64,000 bases of DNA from Pseudoclavibacter helvolus (GTDB lineage Bacteria > Actinomycetota > Actinomycetes > Actinomycetales > Microbacteriaceae): assembly GCF_014191305.1 (NCBI RefSeq), contig NZ_JACHWJ010000003.1, positions 62,001 through 126,000 of the forward strand, in the 5' to 3' direction. The notes below the pieces were generated by a model. It ran no database searches, had not been told where the DNA came from, and saw only the letters and a list, made by a program, of their open reading frames with translations. Made by a program: the position numbers and the translations under genes. Below are positions 8,434 to 16,579 of this stretch, piece after piece; the stretch's first letter is position 1, and every line of letters begins with the position of its first letter.

Positions 8434-8721
8434 ATGGCAGACAAGACTGTGAACAAGACCGAACTCGTTGCCGCGATCGCGACCGAGACCGGCCAGAGCC
8501 AGGCTGTTGTTGGAAGCGTCCTCGACGCACTCTTCAGCGAACTCGCCTCGAACGTTGCCAAGGGCACCAAGGTCACGATCCCGGGCTGGCTCTCCGTTGA
8601 GCAGACCGCTCGTGCCGCGCGCACCGGCCGCAACCCTCAGACGGGTGAAGCCATCCAGATCGCCGCCTCGAAGGGCGTCAAGATCTCGGCTGGCTCGAAG
8701 CTCAAGGCCGCAGCTAAGTAG
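8434..8721 (+). CDS. hup: HU-family nucleoid DNA-binding protein
   Basis: A 95-residue histone-like HU protein. NKTELVAAIATETGQSQ is the N-terminal helical dimerisation part, and GWLSVEQTARAARTGRNPQTGEAIQIAASKGVKI is the DNA-binding beta arm. It lacks the long Lys/Ala-rich tail of mycobacterial and streptomycete HupB, ending SKLKAAAK. A canonical AAGGAGG ribosome site precedes the ATG by five bases, fitting high expression. An intrinsic terminator follows. The 213 bases before it hold no other recognised feature. Confidence 0.95.
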   Translation: MADKTVNKTELVAAIATETGQSQAVVGSVLDALFSELASNVAKGTKVTIPGWLSVEQTARAARTGRNPQTGEAIQIAASKGVKISAGSKLKAAAK

Positions 8722-8739
8722 TCTTCGCGCCTGAATGCA

Positions 8740-8775
8740 CGCGGGGTCGCTTCCACTCGGAAGCGGCCCCGCGTT
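8740..8775 (+). terminator. intrinsic terminator after HU gene
   Basis: A 15-bp stem (CGCGGGGTCGCTTCC / GGAAGCGGCCCCGCG, one G-T pair) with loop ACTC, starting 18 bases after the HU stop and followed by TT. Confidence 0.8.
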
Positions 8776-8800
8776 CGTGTGTGCGCCCGAGACGGCCGTT

Positions 8801-8864
8801 TCGGGATGGGTTTCACGCATGCGGATGGGTTGCAAGCCATCCGCATGCGCGAAACCCATCCCGA
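8801..8864. repeat. nested palindromic repeat, copy B
   Basis: A 64-base near-perfect hairpin. Outer arms TCGGGATGGGTTTC (8801-8814) and GAAACCCATCCCGA (8851-8864) are perfect. After one A-C mismatch, inner arms CGCATGCGGATGG (8816-8828) and CCATCCGCATGCG (8837-8849) are also perfect, closing on an 8-base loop. It shares core words and nested design with copy A at 3370-3436. It stands between the HU terminator and the CopD-CtaG gene. Confidence 0.85.
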
Positions 8865-8968
8865 GTCTGACCGGTGCGGCAGGTTGCGGCGGTGCGGTGC
8901 GCACGGCTGACCGCGTCCGCCTGTGGATGAGGAGCCCGCCCGCCGCCGACGATCTACACTTGATGATC

Positions 8969-11143
8969 ATGCCTACGCCCCTCGTCTCCGGTTCCACAGA
9001 CGAGGCGGCGGCAGCCAGGGCGGGCAAGCCCGCCAGCAAGGCCGAGCGGAACCGCGCGAGTGCCGACTCCTGGTCGCTGCACACGAAGCGGATGATCGTG
9101 CTCGGCCCGGCGTTCTTCCTCCTGGCTGCCCTCGTGGCGGTCATCTGGGGCCTCGCGTACGGCGGGGGAGCGACGCCGCTCATCGTCTCCGACCCTGGCC
9201 CCGTCGTCATGTGGGGCGTGCCCATCGCGCGCCTGGCGCTGAACCTCTCTGCGTCGGTCACGATCGGCGCGCTGGTGCTCGCAGCGTGGGCGGCGAGCCG
9301 CAAGCAGCCCGAGTTCGAGCGCGCCATGACGATCGCGTCTTCGGGCGCTGCCGCCTGGGTCATCTCGACCGCGGCCGCCGCGTTCCTCACCTACCTGCAG
9401 ATCTCCAACGCGGCGTTCTCGTTCGACGCCGCGTTCGGGCAGGGACTGCTCTTCTTCTTCACGTCGCTCGAGCTCGGCCAGGCCTGGGTGCTGGCGATCG
9501 GCATGGTCCTGCTGCTGTCGGTTGTCGTGTTCGCGAGCCGCAGCCCGTGGATGATCGGGCTTTCCGCGGCGTTCTCGCTGTTCTGCTTGTGGCCGCTCGG
9601 CGCGCAGGGGCACGCGGCGGGCGCTGCGAACCACGAGACGGTCGTCGGCGGCATCACGTTGCACTACATGGGTGCGGCGCTGTGGCTCGGCGGCCTGCTC
9701 GTCGTCGCGATCCTCGCTCCACGTATGCCGGACGTCCGCCGCCTCGCCGTGCTCGAGCGTTACTCGACGCTGGCGCTCATCGCCTTCATCGTCGTCGCGG
9801 CATCCGGGGTTGTCGCGAGCGTCGCCAACATCGGCTCCTTTGCCGAGCTCGCGACGCCGTACGGCGTCATCGTCATCGTCAAGGCCGTCGTGCTCATCCT
9901 GCTCGGCTTCATCGGCTGGGCCCAGCGGCGGGGTCTCATCAGCCGGATGCGGACCGCGGTCGAGCAGGGAACATCCACTCGGAAGCCCCTCGTGTGGCTC
10001 ATCTCGCTCGAGCTGGCCTTCATGGGGATCGCGTCGGGCGCCGCCGCGGCGCTCGGCCGCACGCCCTCGCCGGTCACCGAGCTGACGGCAGACCAGCTCG
10101 CGTCGCCGACACCCGCGCAGCTTCTCACGGGGGAGCTGTTGCCACCCGAGTTCGAGCCGTTCCGCCTGCTCACCGAGTGGCGCCTCGACCCCATGTGGAC
10201 GACCCTGTGCCTCTTCGGCCTGTTCTTCTACATCGCAGGGGTGCTGCGCCTCCGCCGCCGCGGCGACGAGTGGCCGCTCGGGCGCACGATCTCGTTTGTC
10301 CTCGGCGTCCTGATCCTGCTGTACCTCGTCAACGGCTCGCTCATCGTCTACGGCAAGTTCGTCTTCAGCTTCCACATGACGCAGCACATGTTCCTCACCA
10401 TGCTGGTGCCGATCATGTTCGTGTTGTCCGCGCCCATGACGCTGCTGCTCCGCGCCGTGCACGCGCGCCACGACGGCAGCCTCGGCACGCGCGAGTGGGC
10501 GTTGAAGTTCGTGCACTCGAGGTGGGCGAAGTTCTTCTCGCACCCCATCGTGTCCGCCGTCGTGTTCGCGGGCTCGCTGCTCGTCTTCTACTACACGCCG
10601 CTGTTCCGCTGGGCCGTCACCGACCACGTCGGGCACATGTGGATGGTCGCCGACTTCCTCATCGTCGGCTACCTGTTCGCGAACGCGCTCATCGGCATCG
10701 ACCCGATCGGCACCCGCGCGCCGTACCCGATGCGGCTCATCGCGCTTGTGCTCGTCATGACGTTCCACGCGTTCTTCGGGCTCAGCATCATGAGCGGTAC
10801 TGGCCTCCTGCTCGCCGACTGGTACGGGGCTATGGGCAGGCCGTGGGGTGCGGATGCGATCACCGACCAACAGATCGGCGGCGCCATAGCGTGGGGTGTG
10901 GGCGAGGTGCCGACGGTCATCCTCGCGATGCTCGTCGCGTTCTCGTGGTCTCGCTCCGACGACCGGGAGGCGAAGCGGCGCGACCGCAAGGCCGACCGCG
11001 ACGGCGACGCGGAGCTGGAGGCCTACAACGCTCAGCTCAAAGCCATGGCAGAGCGCACGGAGGCGCTCGAGAAGCGCAAGCAGGAGCGCCGCGAGCAGCA
11101 GGCTCAGCTCGAGCGCGATCAGGAGCAGGGGGCGAAGCAGTGA
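8969..11143 (+). CDS. CopD-like / CtaG fusion membrane protein
   Basis: A 724-residue polytopic membrane protein. The N-terminal half resembles the CopD copper-resistance domain (about eight helices, including the conserved HYMGAALWLGGLLV segment). The C-terminal half is the CtaG_Cox11-type domain (FHMTQHMFLTMLVPIMFVLSAPMTLLLR and the later MTFHAFFGLSIM), tied to copper delivery for cytochrome c oxidase. Conserved His/Met pairs in membrane helices are plausible copper ligands. The last 55 residues are a charged, probably coiled-coil tail. A TACACT hexamer lies eight bases before the chosen ATG and no Shine-Dalgarno is seen, so it may be leaderless; ATG 8963 is an alternative. The stop overlaps the helicase start (GTGA). 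Confidence 0.85.
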   Translation: MPTPLVSGSTDEAAAARAGKPASKAERNRASADSWSLHTKRMIVLGPAFFLLAALVAVIWGLAYGGGATPLIVSDPGPVVMWGVPIARLALNLSASVTIGALVLAAWAASRKQPEFERAMTIASSGAAAWVISTAAAAFLTYLQISNAAFSFDAAFGQGLLFFFTSLELGQAWVLAIGMVLLLSVVVFASRSPWMIGLSAAFSLFCLWPLGAQGHAAGAANHETVVGGITLHYMGAALWLGGLLVVAILAPRMPDVRRLAVLERYSTLALIAFIVVAASGVVASVANIGSFAELATPYGVIVIVKAVVLILLGFIGWAQRRGLISRMRTAVEQGTSTRKPLVWLISLELAFMGIASGAAAALGRTPSPVTELTADQLASPTPAQLLTGELLPPEFEPFRLLTEWRLDPMWTTLCLFGLFFYIAGVLRLRRRGDEWPLGRTISFVLGVLILLYLVNGSLIVYGKFVFSFHMTQHMFLTMLVPIMFVLSAPMTLLLRAVHARHDGSLGTREWALKFVHSRWAKFFSHPIVSAVVFAGSLLVFYYTPLFRWAVTDHVGHMWMVADFLIVGYLFANALIGIDPIGTRAPYPMRLIALVLVMTFHAFFGLSIMSGTGLLLADWYGAMGRPWGADAITDQQIGGAIAWGVGEVPTVILAMLVAFSWSRSDDREAKRRDRKADRDGDAELEAYNAQLKAMAERTEALEKRKQERREQQAQLERDQEQGAKQ

Positions 11144-12429
11144 CGATCGTCCTCACTCCGGAGCAGCAGGGCGTCTTCGACGCCATCGAGCACACGCGCG
11201 ACCACCTCTTCGTGACGGGTCGCGCCGGAACCGGCAAGTCGACGCTGCTCAACCACCTCGCTTGGCACACGTCGAAGCAGCTGGTCATCGCGGCGCCGAC
11301 GGGCGTCGCCGCCCTCAACGTGGGCGGGCAGACCATCCACTCGCTCTTCAAGCTGCCGATCGGTGTCATCGGGGATGCGCCGATCGAGCAGAACGGCGAC
11401 GTCCGCAAGCTGCTCAACAAGATCGACACCCTTGTCATCGACGAGGTGTCGATGGTGAGCGCCGACCTCATGGACGCCATCGACCGGTCGCTGCGGCAGG
11501 CGAGGCAGCGCAAGAACGAGGCATTCGGCGGCGTGCAGCTCGTCATGTTCGGCGATCCGTTCCAGCTTGCCCCGGTGCCGCCTTCCGACCCTGACGAGCG
11601 TGCCTACTTCCGCGACCACTACCGCTCCCTGTGGTTCTTCGACGCGAAGGTGTGGCAGGAGGCGGAGCTGCGCATCCATGCCCTCCGCGAGATCCACCGG
11701 CAGCACGAGGACGAGTTCAAAAGCATCCTCACGGCGGTGCGGTACGGGCAGGTCACCGCGGACATGGCGAACCGCCTCAACACGGTCGGCGCCCGCCCGG
11801 CCCCGCTCGACGGCACCATCACGCTCGCGTCGCGCAACGCGCAGGTGTCGCGCATCAACGCGCAGAACCTCGAGCGCCTGCCCGGCGCGTCGATGACTGC
11901 CAACGCCGATATCTCCGGCGAATTCGCCGGACGCAATTTCCCGGCTGACGAGCGGCTCGACCTGAAGGTCGGCGCGCAGGTCATGTTCCTGCGCAACGAC
12001 TCCGACGGGCGCTGGGTCAACGGCTCCATCGGCGAGGTCACGCGCATCGACAAGACCGTCTACGTCGAGATCGACGGCGACGAGCATGAGGTCGAACCGC
12101 TCGTGTGGGAGAAGCTCAAGTACTCGTACTCGCCGGACACGCGCGAGCTATCGCGCGATGTGGTCGGGGAGTTCACGCAGTTCCCGTTGCGGCTCGCGTG
12201 GGCCGTCACGATCCACAAGTCGCAGGGGAAGACCTACGACCGGGCGGTTGTCGACCTCGGCGCGAGGGCCTTCTCTCCGGGCCAGACCTACGTGGCGCTC
12301 TCGCGCATCCGCGCCCTAGAAGGGCTGCACCTGTCCCGCCCGCTGCAGCCGAACGACATCTTCGTCGACGAGAACGTGCTGCGCTTCATGAAGTCGGTCA
12401 GCGAGGCCGCGAAGCAGCAGCAGGGCTAG
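11140..12429 (+). CDS. Pif1/RecD-like superfamily 1 DNA helicase
   Basis: A 429-residue ATP-dependent helicase of superfamily 1B. Walker A is GRAGTGKST at 27-35, motif II is DEVSM at 101-105, motif III is FGDPFQLAPV, and the C-terminal motifs are AWAVTIHKSQGKTYDRAVVDLG and TYVALSRIRALEGLHL. This matches the Pif1-like helicases, which unwind 5'-tailed or G-quadruplex DNA. It starts with a GTG overlapping the CtaG stop by four bases, so its translation is coupled to a functionally unrelated membrane protein. Confidence 0.9.
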   Translation: MTIVLTPEQQGVFDAIEHTRDHLFVTGRAGTGKSTLLNHLAWHTSKQLVIAAPTGVAALNVGGQTIHSLFKLPIGVIGDAPIEQNGDVRKLLNKIDTLVIDEVSMVSADLMDAIDRSLRQARQRKNEAFGGVQLVMFGDPFQLAPVPPSDPDERAYFRDHYRSLWFFDAKVWQEAELRIHALREIHRQHEDEFKSILTAVRYGQVTADMANRLNTVGARPAPLDGTITLASRNAQVSRINAQNLERLPGASMTANADISGEFAGRNFPADERLDLKVGAQVMFLRNDSDGRWVNGSIGEVTRIDKTVYVEIDGDEHEVEPLVWEKLKYSYSPDTRELSRDVVGEFTQFPLRLAWAVTIHKSQGKTYDRAVVDLGARAFSPGQTYVALSRIRALEGLHLSRPLQPNDIFVDENVLRFMKSVSEAAKQQQG

Positions 12430-12595
12430 CTTCTACCGGCGGTCGATGGAGCTGTCGACCAGTTTTCCGAAGATTTCCCTCCGCGTCGGAATACCGTCAC
12501 ATTTCTATGCGTTTGAATAACTTGTATCCGCAACAATGTGTTACGTTGTCCAGGACTTGCCCGAGACAACACCCCACGAGCCTTCAGGAGAAGAC

Positions 12596-13153
12596 ATGAG
12601 CATCAGCGCAGCAGACATCAACGGCTGGACCGCCGGCACCTGGAACATCGACCCGACGCACACGGAGGTCGGCTTCGTCGTCCGCCACCTCGCGATCAGC
12701 AAGGTCCGTGGCGGGTTCGAGACCTTCTCCGGCGTCATCACGACCGGTGAGACGATCGAGGAGTCCACGGTCAACGCCGAGGTCGAGGTCGCATCCGTCA
12801 ACACCAAGCAGCCGGCGCGCGACCAGCACCTCGCAACCTCCGACTTCTTCCTCGCTGAGGAATTCCCGACCTTCACGTTCGCGTCCTCCGCCACGCGCGT
12901 CGAGGGTGACTCGGTCAAGGTCGACGGTGAGCTCACGCTCCGCGGCGTCACCAAGCCCGTCACATTCGACGTCGAGTTCGGTGGCATCACGACCGACGGC
13001 TACGGCCAGAAGAAGCTCGGCTTCGAGGCTGTCACGAAGATCAACCGCAAGGACTTCGGCGTCAACTGGAACGCACCGACCGAGGCCGGCGGCCTCACGC
13101 TCGGCGACACCGTCACGATCAACCTCGACGTGCAGGCAACGCTCGCCCAGTAA
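12596..13153 (+). CDS. YceI family protein
   Basis: A 185-residue lipocalin-like YceI protein. The domain spans almost the whole length: WNIDPTHTEVGFVVRHLAISKVRGGFETF near the N terminus, then KQPARDQHLATSDFF and GELTLRGVTKPVTFDVEF. Family members bind isoprenoid or other lipids in a beta-barrel. There is no signal peptide, unlike E. coli YceI, so it is predicted cytoplasmic, as is common in actinobacteria. A CAGGAGAAG ribosome site precedes the ATG. The upstream 165 bases include an AT-rich promoter-like stretch around 12505-12550. A terminator follows. Confidence 0.92.
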   Translation: MSISAADINGWTAGTWNIDPTHTEVGFVVRHLAISKVRGGFETFSGVITTGETIEESTVNAEVEVASVNTKQPARDQHLATSDFFLAEEFPTFTFASSATRVEGDSVKVDGELTLRGVTKPVTFDVEFGGITTDGYGQKKLGFEAVTKINRKDFGVNWNAPTEAGGLTLGDTVTINLDVQATLAQ

Positions 13154-13243
13154 GTTTCCTCGAGGTAGGGCAAACCCTGGTCGCTTCGGCGGCTGAGGCA
13201 CGATTTCCCCGGATCGTGTCGCGCGTTTCCCCGAATGCGCATG

Positions 13244-13274
13244 AGATGGCCGGACAGCACGTGTCCGGCCATCT
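13244..13274 (+). terminator. intrinsic terminator after yceI-like gene
   Basis: Perfect 13-bp stem (AGATGGCCGGACA / TGTCCGGCCATCT) with a 5-base loop and following T residues, 90 bases after the YceI stop. Confidence 0.8.
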
Positions 13275-13367
13275 TTGCGTTCTCGGGATGTGCATCCAGC
13301 GGATGACGCAGAGTGCGTCTGCGGAGTGACGCAGTGTTCGCGGATCCCGCGCAGACTTGCCGAGCTA

Positions 13368-14404
13368 TGAACATCGCCTTCTCCACGGCGCTCGCCCTCG
13401 GTGCGGGCCTGCTGCTGAATTTCCTCGTCCTGGTGCCCCTCATCGTGTTCAGCTACCGACGTAGTGGTGGCTTCTCACGCGCTCGGTTCCTCGGCTGAGT
13501 TGCGGCAGCATTCTTCTTCGTCGCGATCTGGGCGTACACGTTGTTCCCGCTGCCGGATGGCGCGTACACGTGCCACTCGCCGATCTGGAACCCAATGGAT
13601 TCGATCGCCGATGTCATCCGCCTGCAGGGGGAGGGCTCGTCGTTCTTGACGAACCGGACGTTCCTGCAGCTCGCACTTAATGTTGTCCTGTTCCTGCCGC
13701 TCGGGTTCCTGAAGCGCGCGCTCCTCGGCCTCGGCGTGCTTACCTCGACGGCGGTCGGGTTCGTGCTCTCGCTGCTCATCGAGGTGACCCAGCTCACGGG
13801 CGCCTTCGGTGCGTTCCCGTGCGCGTACCGTTTCTTCGATACCGGCGACCTCATCACGAATACGACGGGCGCGCTGCTCGGCGCGATCGTGGGTCTGCTG
13901 GTCATGCGTCGTGCGCATCGAGGCGCGGCCGATCGTCTGCCTGGTGACGTGGTCGAGGTGCCCGTCGAGATGACGCTCGGGCTGCTGCTGGTCGTGGCAG
14001 GCCTCGTCGCGCTGGTGCTGCAGGGAGTGTTCGGCGTGGACGTGACGGAAGGCTGGGCGTGGTACCCGTCGACGGTCGTCGCGTTTGTGCTGCAGGCGAT
14101 CTCGCTCTACGCGGGCGGGGTGACGCTGGGCGAGCGGGCCGTGCTCATCCGGGTGCGAGAGGCGGATGCGGCTCGCACGGCACGCTTCGCTCGCAGGACG
14201 TCTCGCCTGCTGCTCGGCATCGGCGGGTTCACGCTGCTGGGCCTGTGGCAGTACGGCGGGTTCCTGCAGTTCCTCCTCGGTGTCGCGGCGCTTGTGTACG
14301 CCTTCCGGAGCGAAGAGCATCGTGGGCTCGGGCAATGGGTGGCAGGCTCACGGCCGATCGCCGTCGAGCGTAAGGAAGCGGCGGGCGGCTTCCGTCGACC
14401 TTAG
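13368..14404 (+). pseudogene. VanZ-like membrane protein, interrupted by in-frame TGA
   Basis: The frame from ATG 13368 gives MNIAFSTALALGAGLLLNF... with a membrane helix, then meets TGA at 13496-13498. The same frame continues immediately as VAAAFFFVAIWAYTLFPLPDG and runs to 14404. No frameshift is involved, and a TGG would restore a Trp at this site. The downstream part has the VanZ pattern (NVVLFLPLGF, SLLIEVTQLTG, DTGDLITNTTGALLGAIVGLL) and further helices. No start codon with a ribosome site lies just after the TGA; TTG 13541 would lose the first helices. Explanations are a nonsense mutation, a sequencing error or readthrough. Confidence 0.75.
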
Positions 14405-14413
14405 GGTCGAGGG

Positions 14414-14962
14414 GTGCCCAGGTTGCCAGATCGGCTGGATCCCCCTCCTCGACGAGTGCTCGTTGCCGGGGCTTCCGGCGTGGGGAAGACGTCGGTCGCA
14501 CCTCGCATCGAGCAGAGACTGGGGCTCCCGCACACGGAGATCGACGCGCTGTTCCACGGTCCGAACTGGACGATGCTGCCCGGGTTCGTGGAATCTGTGG
14601 AGGCATTCTCGGCTGAGGAGCGCTGGGTGACCGAGTGGCAGTACGCGACGCAGCTCGGTGACCTGCTCACGAGCAGGGCTGACACGCTCGTGCTCCTCGA
14701 CTACTCCGTCGCGACGCACATGTCCCGCCTCGTGCGGCGGACCCTCCGCCGCAGGCTGTGGCGCATCGAACTGCGGAACGGCAACGTCGAGCCTCCCCTG
14801 CACACGATCCTCACCGACCCAGAGCACATCGTCCGCTGGGGGTGGAAGGGCCGCGCGAGGGTTCGGCGGCGAACGGATGCGGCGGGGCAGGCCTGGCCGA
14901 CCCTCCGCGTCGTCCGGCTGCGGTCGCAGGGCGAGACGGATGAGTGGCTGCGGAAGCTGTGA
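14414..14962 (+). CDS. P-loop kinase-like protein (topology-modulation / adenylate-kinase-like)
   Basis: A 182-residue P-loop NTPase. Walker A is GASGVGKTS (19-27), preceded by the strand RVLVAG. LPHTEIDALFHGPNW is the substrate-binding region and a basic lid RLVRRTLRRRLWRIELRNGN lies near the middle. This pattern is shared by the small 'topology modulation' or FlaR-like proteins of the adenylate kinase superfamily, whose substrates are unknown. The start is GTG 14414. A TAGGGT hexamer lies exactly six bases upstream, so it may be leaderless, though GAGGG could also act as a weak ribosome site. Confidence 0.8.
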   Translation: MPRLPDRLDPPPRRVLVAGASGVGKTSVAPRIEQRLGLPHTEIDALFHGPNWTMLPGFVESVEAFSAEERWVTEWQYATQLGDLLTSRADTLVLLDYSVATHMSRLVRRTLRRRLWRIELRNGNVEPPLHTILTDPEHIVRWGWKGRARVRRRTDAAGQAWPTLRVVRLRSQGETDEWLRKL

Positions 14963-15030
14963 GCCCAAGGCGAGCGTCGCTGTGCGGCAGGGATCGGCGC
15001 GTTTCCACCGTCGCCGCGTAGGCTCTGCCC

Positions 15031-15441
15031 ATGGGGACGACGAACTACGCGAACACGTTCATCCAGATCGCCGACGACTGTCCCGTCGACGAGGCTGAGG
15101 CACCGCCAGAGTCGGCGAAGGGGCCGACGATCGCGAGCCTGCAGTACAAGCTCATCAGCGAGCATCCCTACGAGTACACGTCAGACGACGTGCTCTTCGA
15201 GACCTACGCCGTGCGGAACGACATCGCGGATGCGGACCGGGAAGCAGCTCGGGCAGCGTTCTTCGCGAAAGACCAGGCGTGCCTGCGGGCGTCGCCGCTC
15301 GGCAAGCGCTGGGGTTGGGGGCTCCACCACGACGAGGACTCGCGTATAGCGCTCGTCCCGCTCGGCACCGACGAATACGAGGAGAAAGCTGGCGACGAGT
15401 CGCTGAAGCAGCTCAAGGCCATGCGCTCGAAGCGCGCATGA
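15031..15441 (+). CDS. DUF6157 family protein
   Basis: A 136-residue soluble protein with the DUF6157 pattern: NYANTFIQIADDCPVDEAEAPP at the start, LISEHPYEYTSDDVLFETYAVRN in the middle and ACLRASPLGKRWGWGLHHDEDSRIALVPL towards the end. The function of the family is unknown. TAGGCT lies exactly six bases before the ATG and there is no Shine-Dalgarno, so a leaderless mRNA is likely. The last bases overlap the start of the ribokinase gene (ATGA), so the two form an operon. Confidence 0.88.
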   Translation: MGTTNYANTFIQIADDCPVDEAEAPPESAKGPTIASLQYKLISEHPYEYTSDDVLFETYAVRNDIADADREAARAAFFAKDQACLRASPLGKRWGWGLHHDEDSRIALVPLGTDEYEEKAGDESLKQLKAMRSKRA

Positions 15442-16367
15442 TGGCCTCCGAACGCGCAGGGGTGCTTGTCGTCGGCAGCGTCTCCGCAGACCTCACCGCC
15501 TTCTCGTCGCGCGCTCCCGAACCCGGTGAGACGCTCCGCGGCGAGAGTTTCAGCCTCGCGCTCGGCGGCAAAGGCGCGAACCAAGCAGTTGCTGTTGCCC
15601 GGGCTGGCGCACCCACCGCGCTCATCGCGTGCGTCGGCGACGACACGTTCGGCGCGATGGTCGTGCGCGAGCTGGCGGCGGCCGGCGTCGCGGTCGGCAG
15701 GGTGCAGACGGTCGCCGGCGAAACCGGCATCGCGCACATCCGCGTGGATGCAACCGGCGAGAACTCCATCGTCATCGTCCCAGGGGCCAACGACGCGCTC
15801 GACGAGGCCACGGTCTTGCAGGCCATCCGCGACGCCGCGGCCTCGAGCTCGGTGCTGCTCACCCAGCTCGAGACGCCCGCCCGGCTGACCGCGAGCATCC
15901 TGAGCACTGCACGGGATGCTGGGCTCACGACGCTCCTCGACCCGGCACCCGCCGTGCCACTCGACGACCAGGTGTGGGCGTTGGTCGACCTCGTCACTCC
16001 GAACGAGACCGAGGCCCCAATGCTCACGGGGGTTGTCGTCGACTCAGAGGCGAGCGCCGCCGAGGCCGGCCGGTGGTTCCTCGACCGTGGCGTCGGGGCC
16101 GTGCTCATTACTCGCGGCGGGGCGGGGACAACGCTCGTGACCGCCGAGCGCACGGAGACGTTCCCCGTGTTCCAGGTCGAGCCCGTCGATACAACAGCGG
16201 CAGGAGACGCCTTCGCGGGAGCGCTCGGGGCGGCGCTTGCCGGCGGGCGCTCGCTCGAGGACGCGATCCGCTACGGTGCCGCCGCCGGGGCGCTTGCCGT
16301 CTCGAAGCGCGGCGCCTCGCCGAGCATCCCGACCGCCGCCGAGATCGAGGAGCTCCTCGCGCGCTGA
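15438..16367 (+). CDS. rbsK: ribokinase (PfkB family)
   Basis: A 309-residue PfkB carbohydrate kinase that phosphorylates ribose (or a related sugar) at O5. The N-terminal GSVSADLTAF and GGKGANQAVAVARAG motifs (near residues 15 and 44) bind the sugar. The C-terminal DTTAAGDAFAGALGAAL motif carries the catalytic Asp and the anion hole. Tandem ATGs at 15438 and 15441 are both possible starts; the first overlaps the DUF6157 stop. No ribose transporter lies in the window. Two inverted-repeat elements follow the gene. Confidence 0.88.
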   Translation: MMASERAGVLVVGSVSADLTAFSSRAPEPGETLRGESFSLALGGKGANQAVAVARAGAPTALIACVGDDTFGAMVVRELAAAGVAVGRVQTVAGETGIAHIRVDATGENSIVIVPGANDALDEATVLQAIRDAAASSSVLLTQLETPARLTASILSTARDAGLTTLLDPAPAVPLDDQVWALVDLVTPNETEAPMLTGVVVDSEASAAEAGRWFLDRGVGAVLITRGGAGTTLVTAERTETFPVFQVEPVDTTAAGDAFAGALGAALAGGRSLEDAIRYGAAAGALAVSKRGASPSIPTAAEIEELLAR

Positions 16368-16368
16368 C

Positions 16369-16448
16369 GCGGCCAACTTGCGTGATGAACCGGCCGTGGC
16401 GGCGTTGATTGCGGCGCCCAGGCGCCGTCCGTCCCGGAAGTTGGCCAC
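16369..16448. repeat. inverted-repeat element 1 downstream of ribokinase
   Basis: Arms GGCCAACTT (16371-16379) and AAGTTGGCC (16438-16446) bracket about 58 bases with an inner GGCGCC-CA-GGCGCC hairpin. The outer ends carry the same CCAACTT word as the neighbouring element at 16487-16566, and both are about 80 bp long. Confidence 0.6.
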
Positions 16449-16486
16449 CAGTGGCGAAGGCAGCGCGGTGGCCTGCTGCGAAGCCG

Positions 16487-16566
16487 CTGACCAACTTCAG
16501 TGCAATACCGGAGCCAGCGGCGCCGAAACGGAGCTTTTGACCCGATATTGCACTGAAGTTGGTCAG
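16487..16566. repeat. inverted-repeat element 2, perfect 21-bp arms
   Basis: Perfect 21-bp arms at 16487-16507 and 16546-16566 (ending in CTGACCAACTTCAGTG and its complement) with a 38-base spacer. It lies between the convergent ribokinase and saccharopine-dehydrogenase-like genes and could work as a bidirectional terminator. The long spacer and shared CCAACTT termini with element 1 also suggest a small mobile or REP-like element. Confidence 0.75.
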
Positions 16567-16579
16567 GGCACCTGGCTGA

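Noticed and set aside
8735-8968. N-terminal extension of the CopD-CtaG frame
   Set aside because: It runs through the nested palindrome and has no ribosome site or membrane-protein character; the gene starts at 8969 (or 8963).
8954-10870. A 638-codon minus-strand open frame
   Set aside because: Antisense shadow of the CopD-CtaG gene; extremely rich in Asp, Glu and Arg with no recognisable family.
13496-13498. TGA as a selenocysteine codon in the VanZ-like gene
   Set aside because: No SECIS-like element or selenium genes were seen and VanZ proteins are not selenoproteins.
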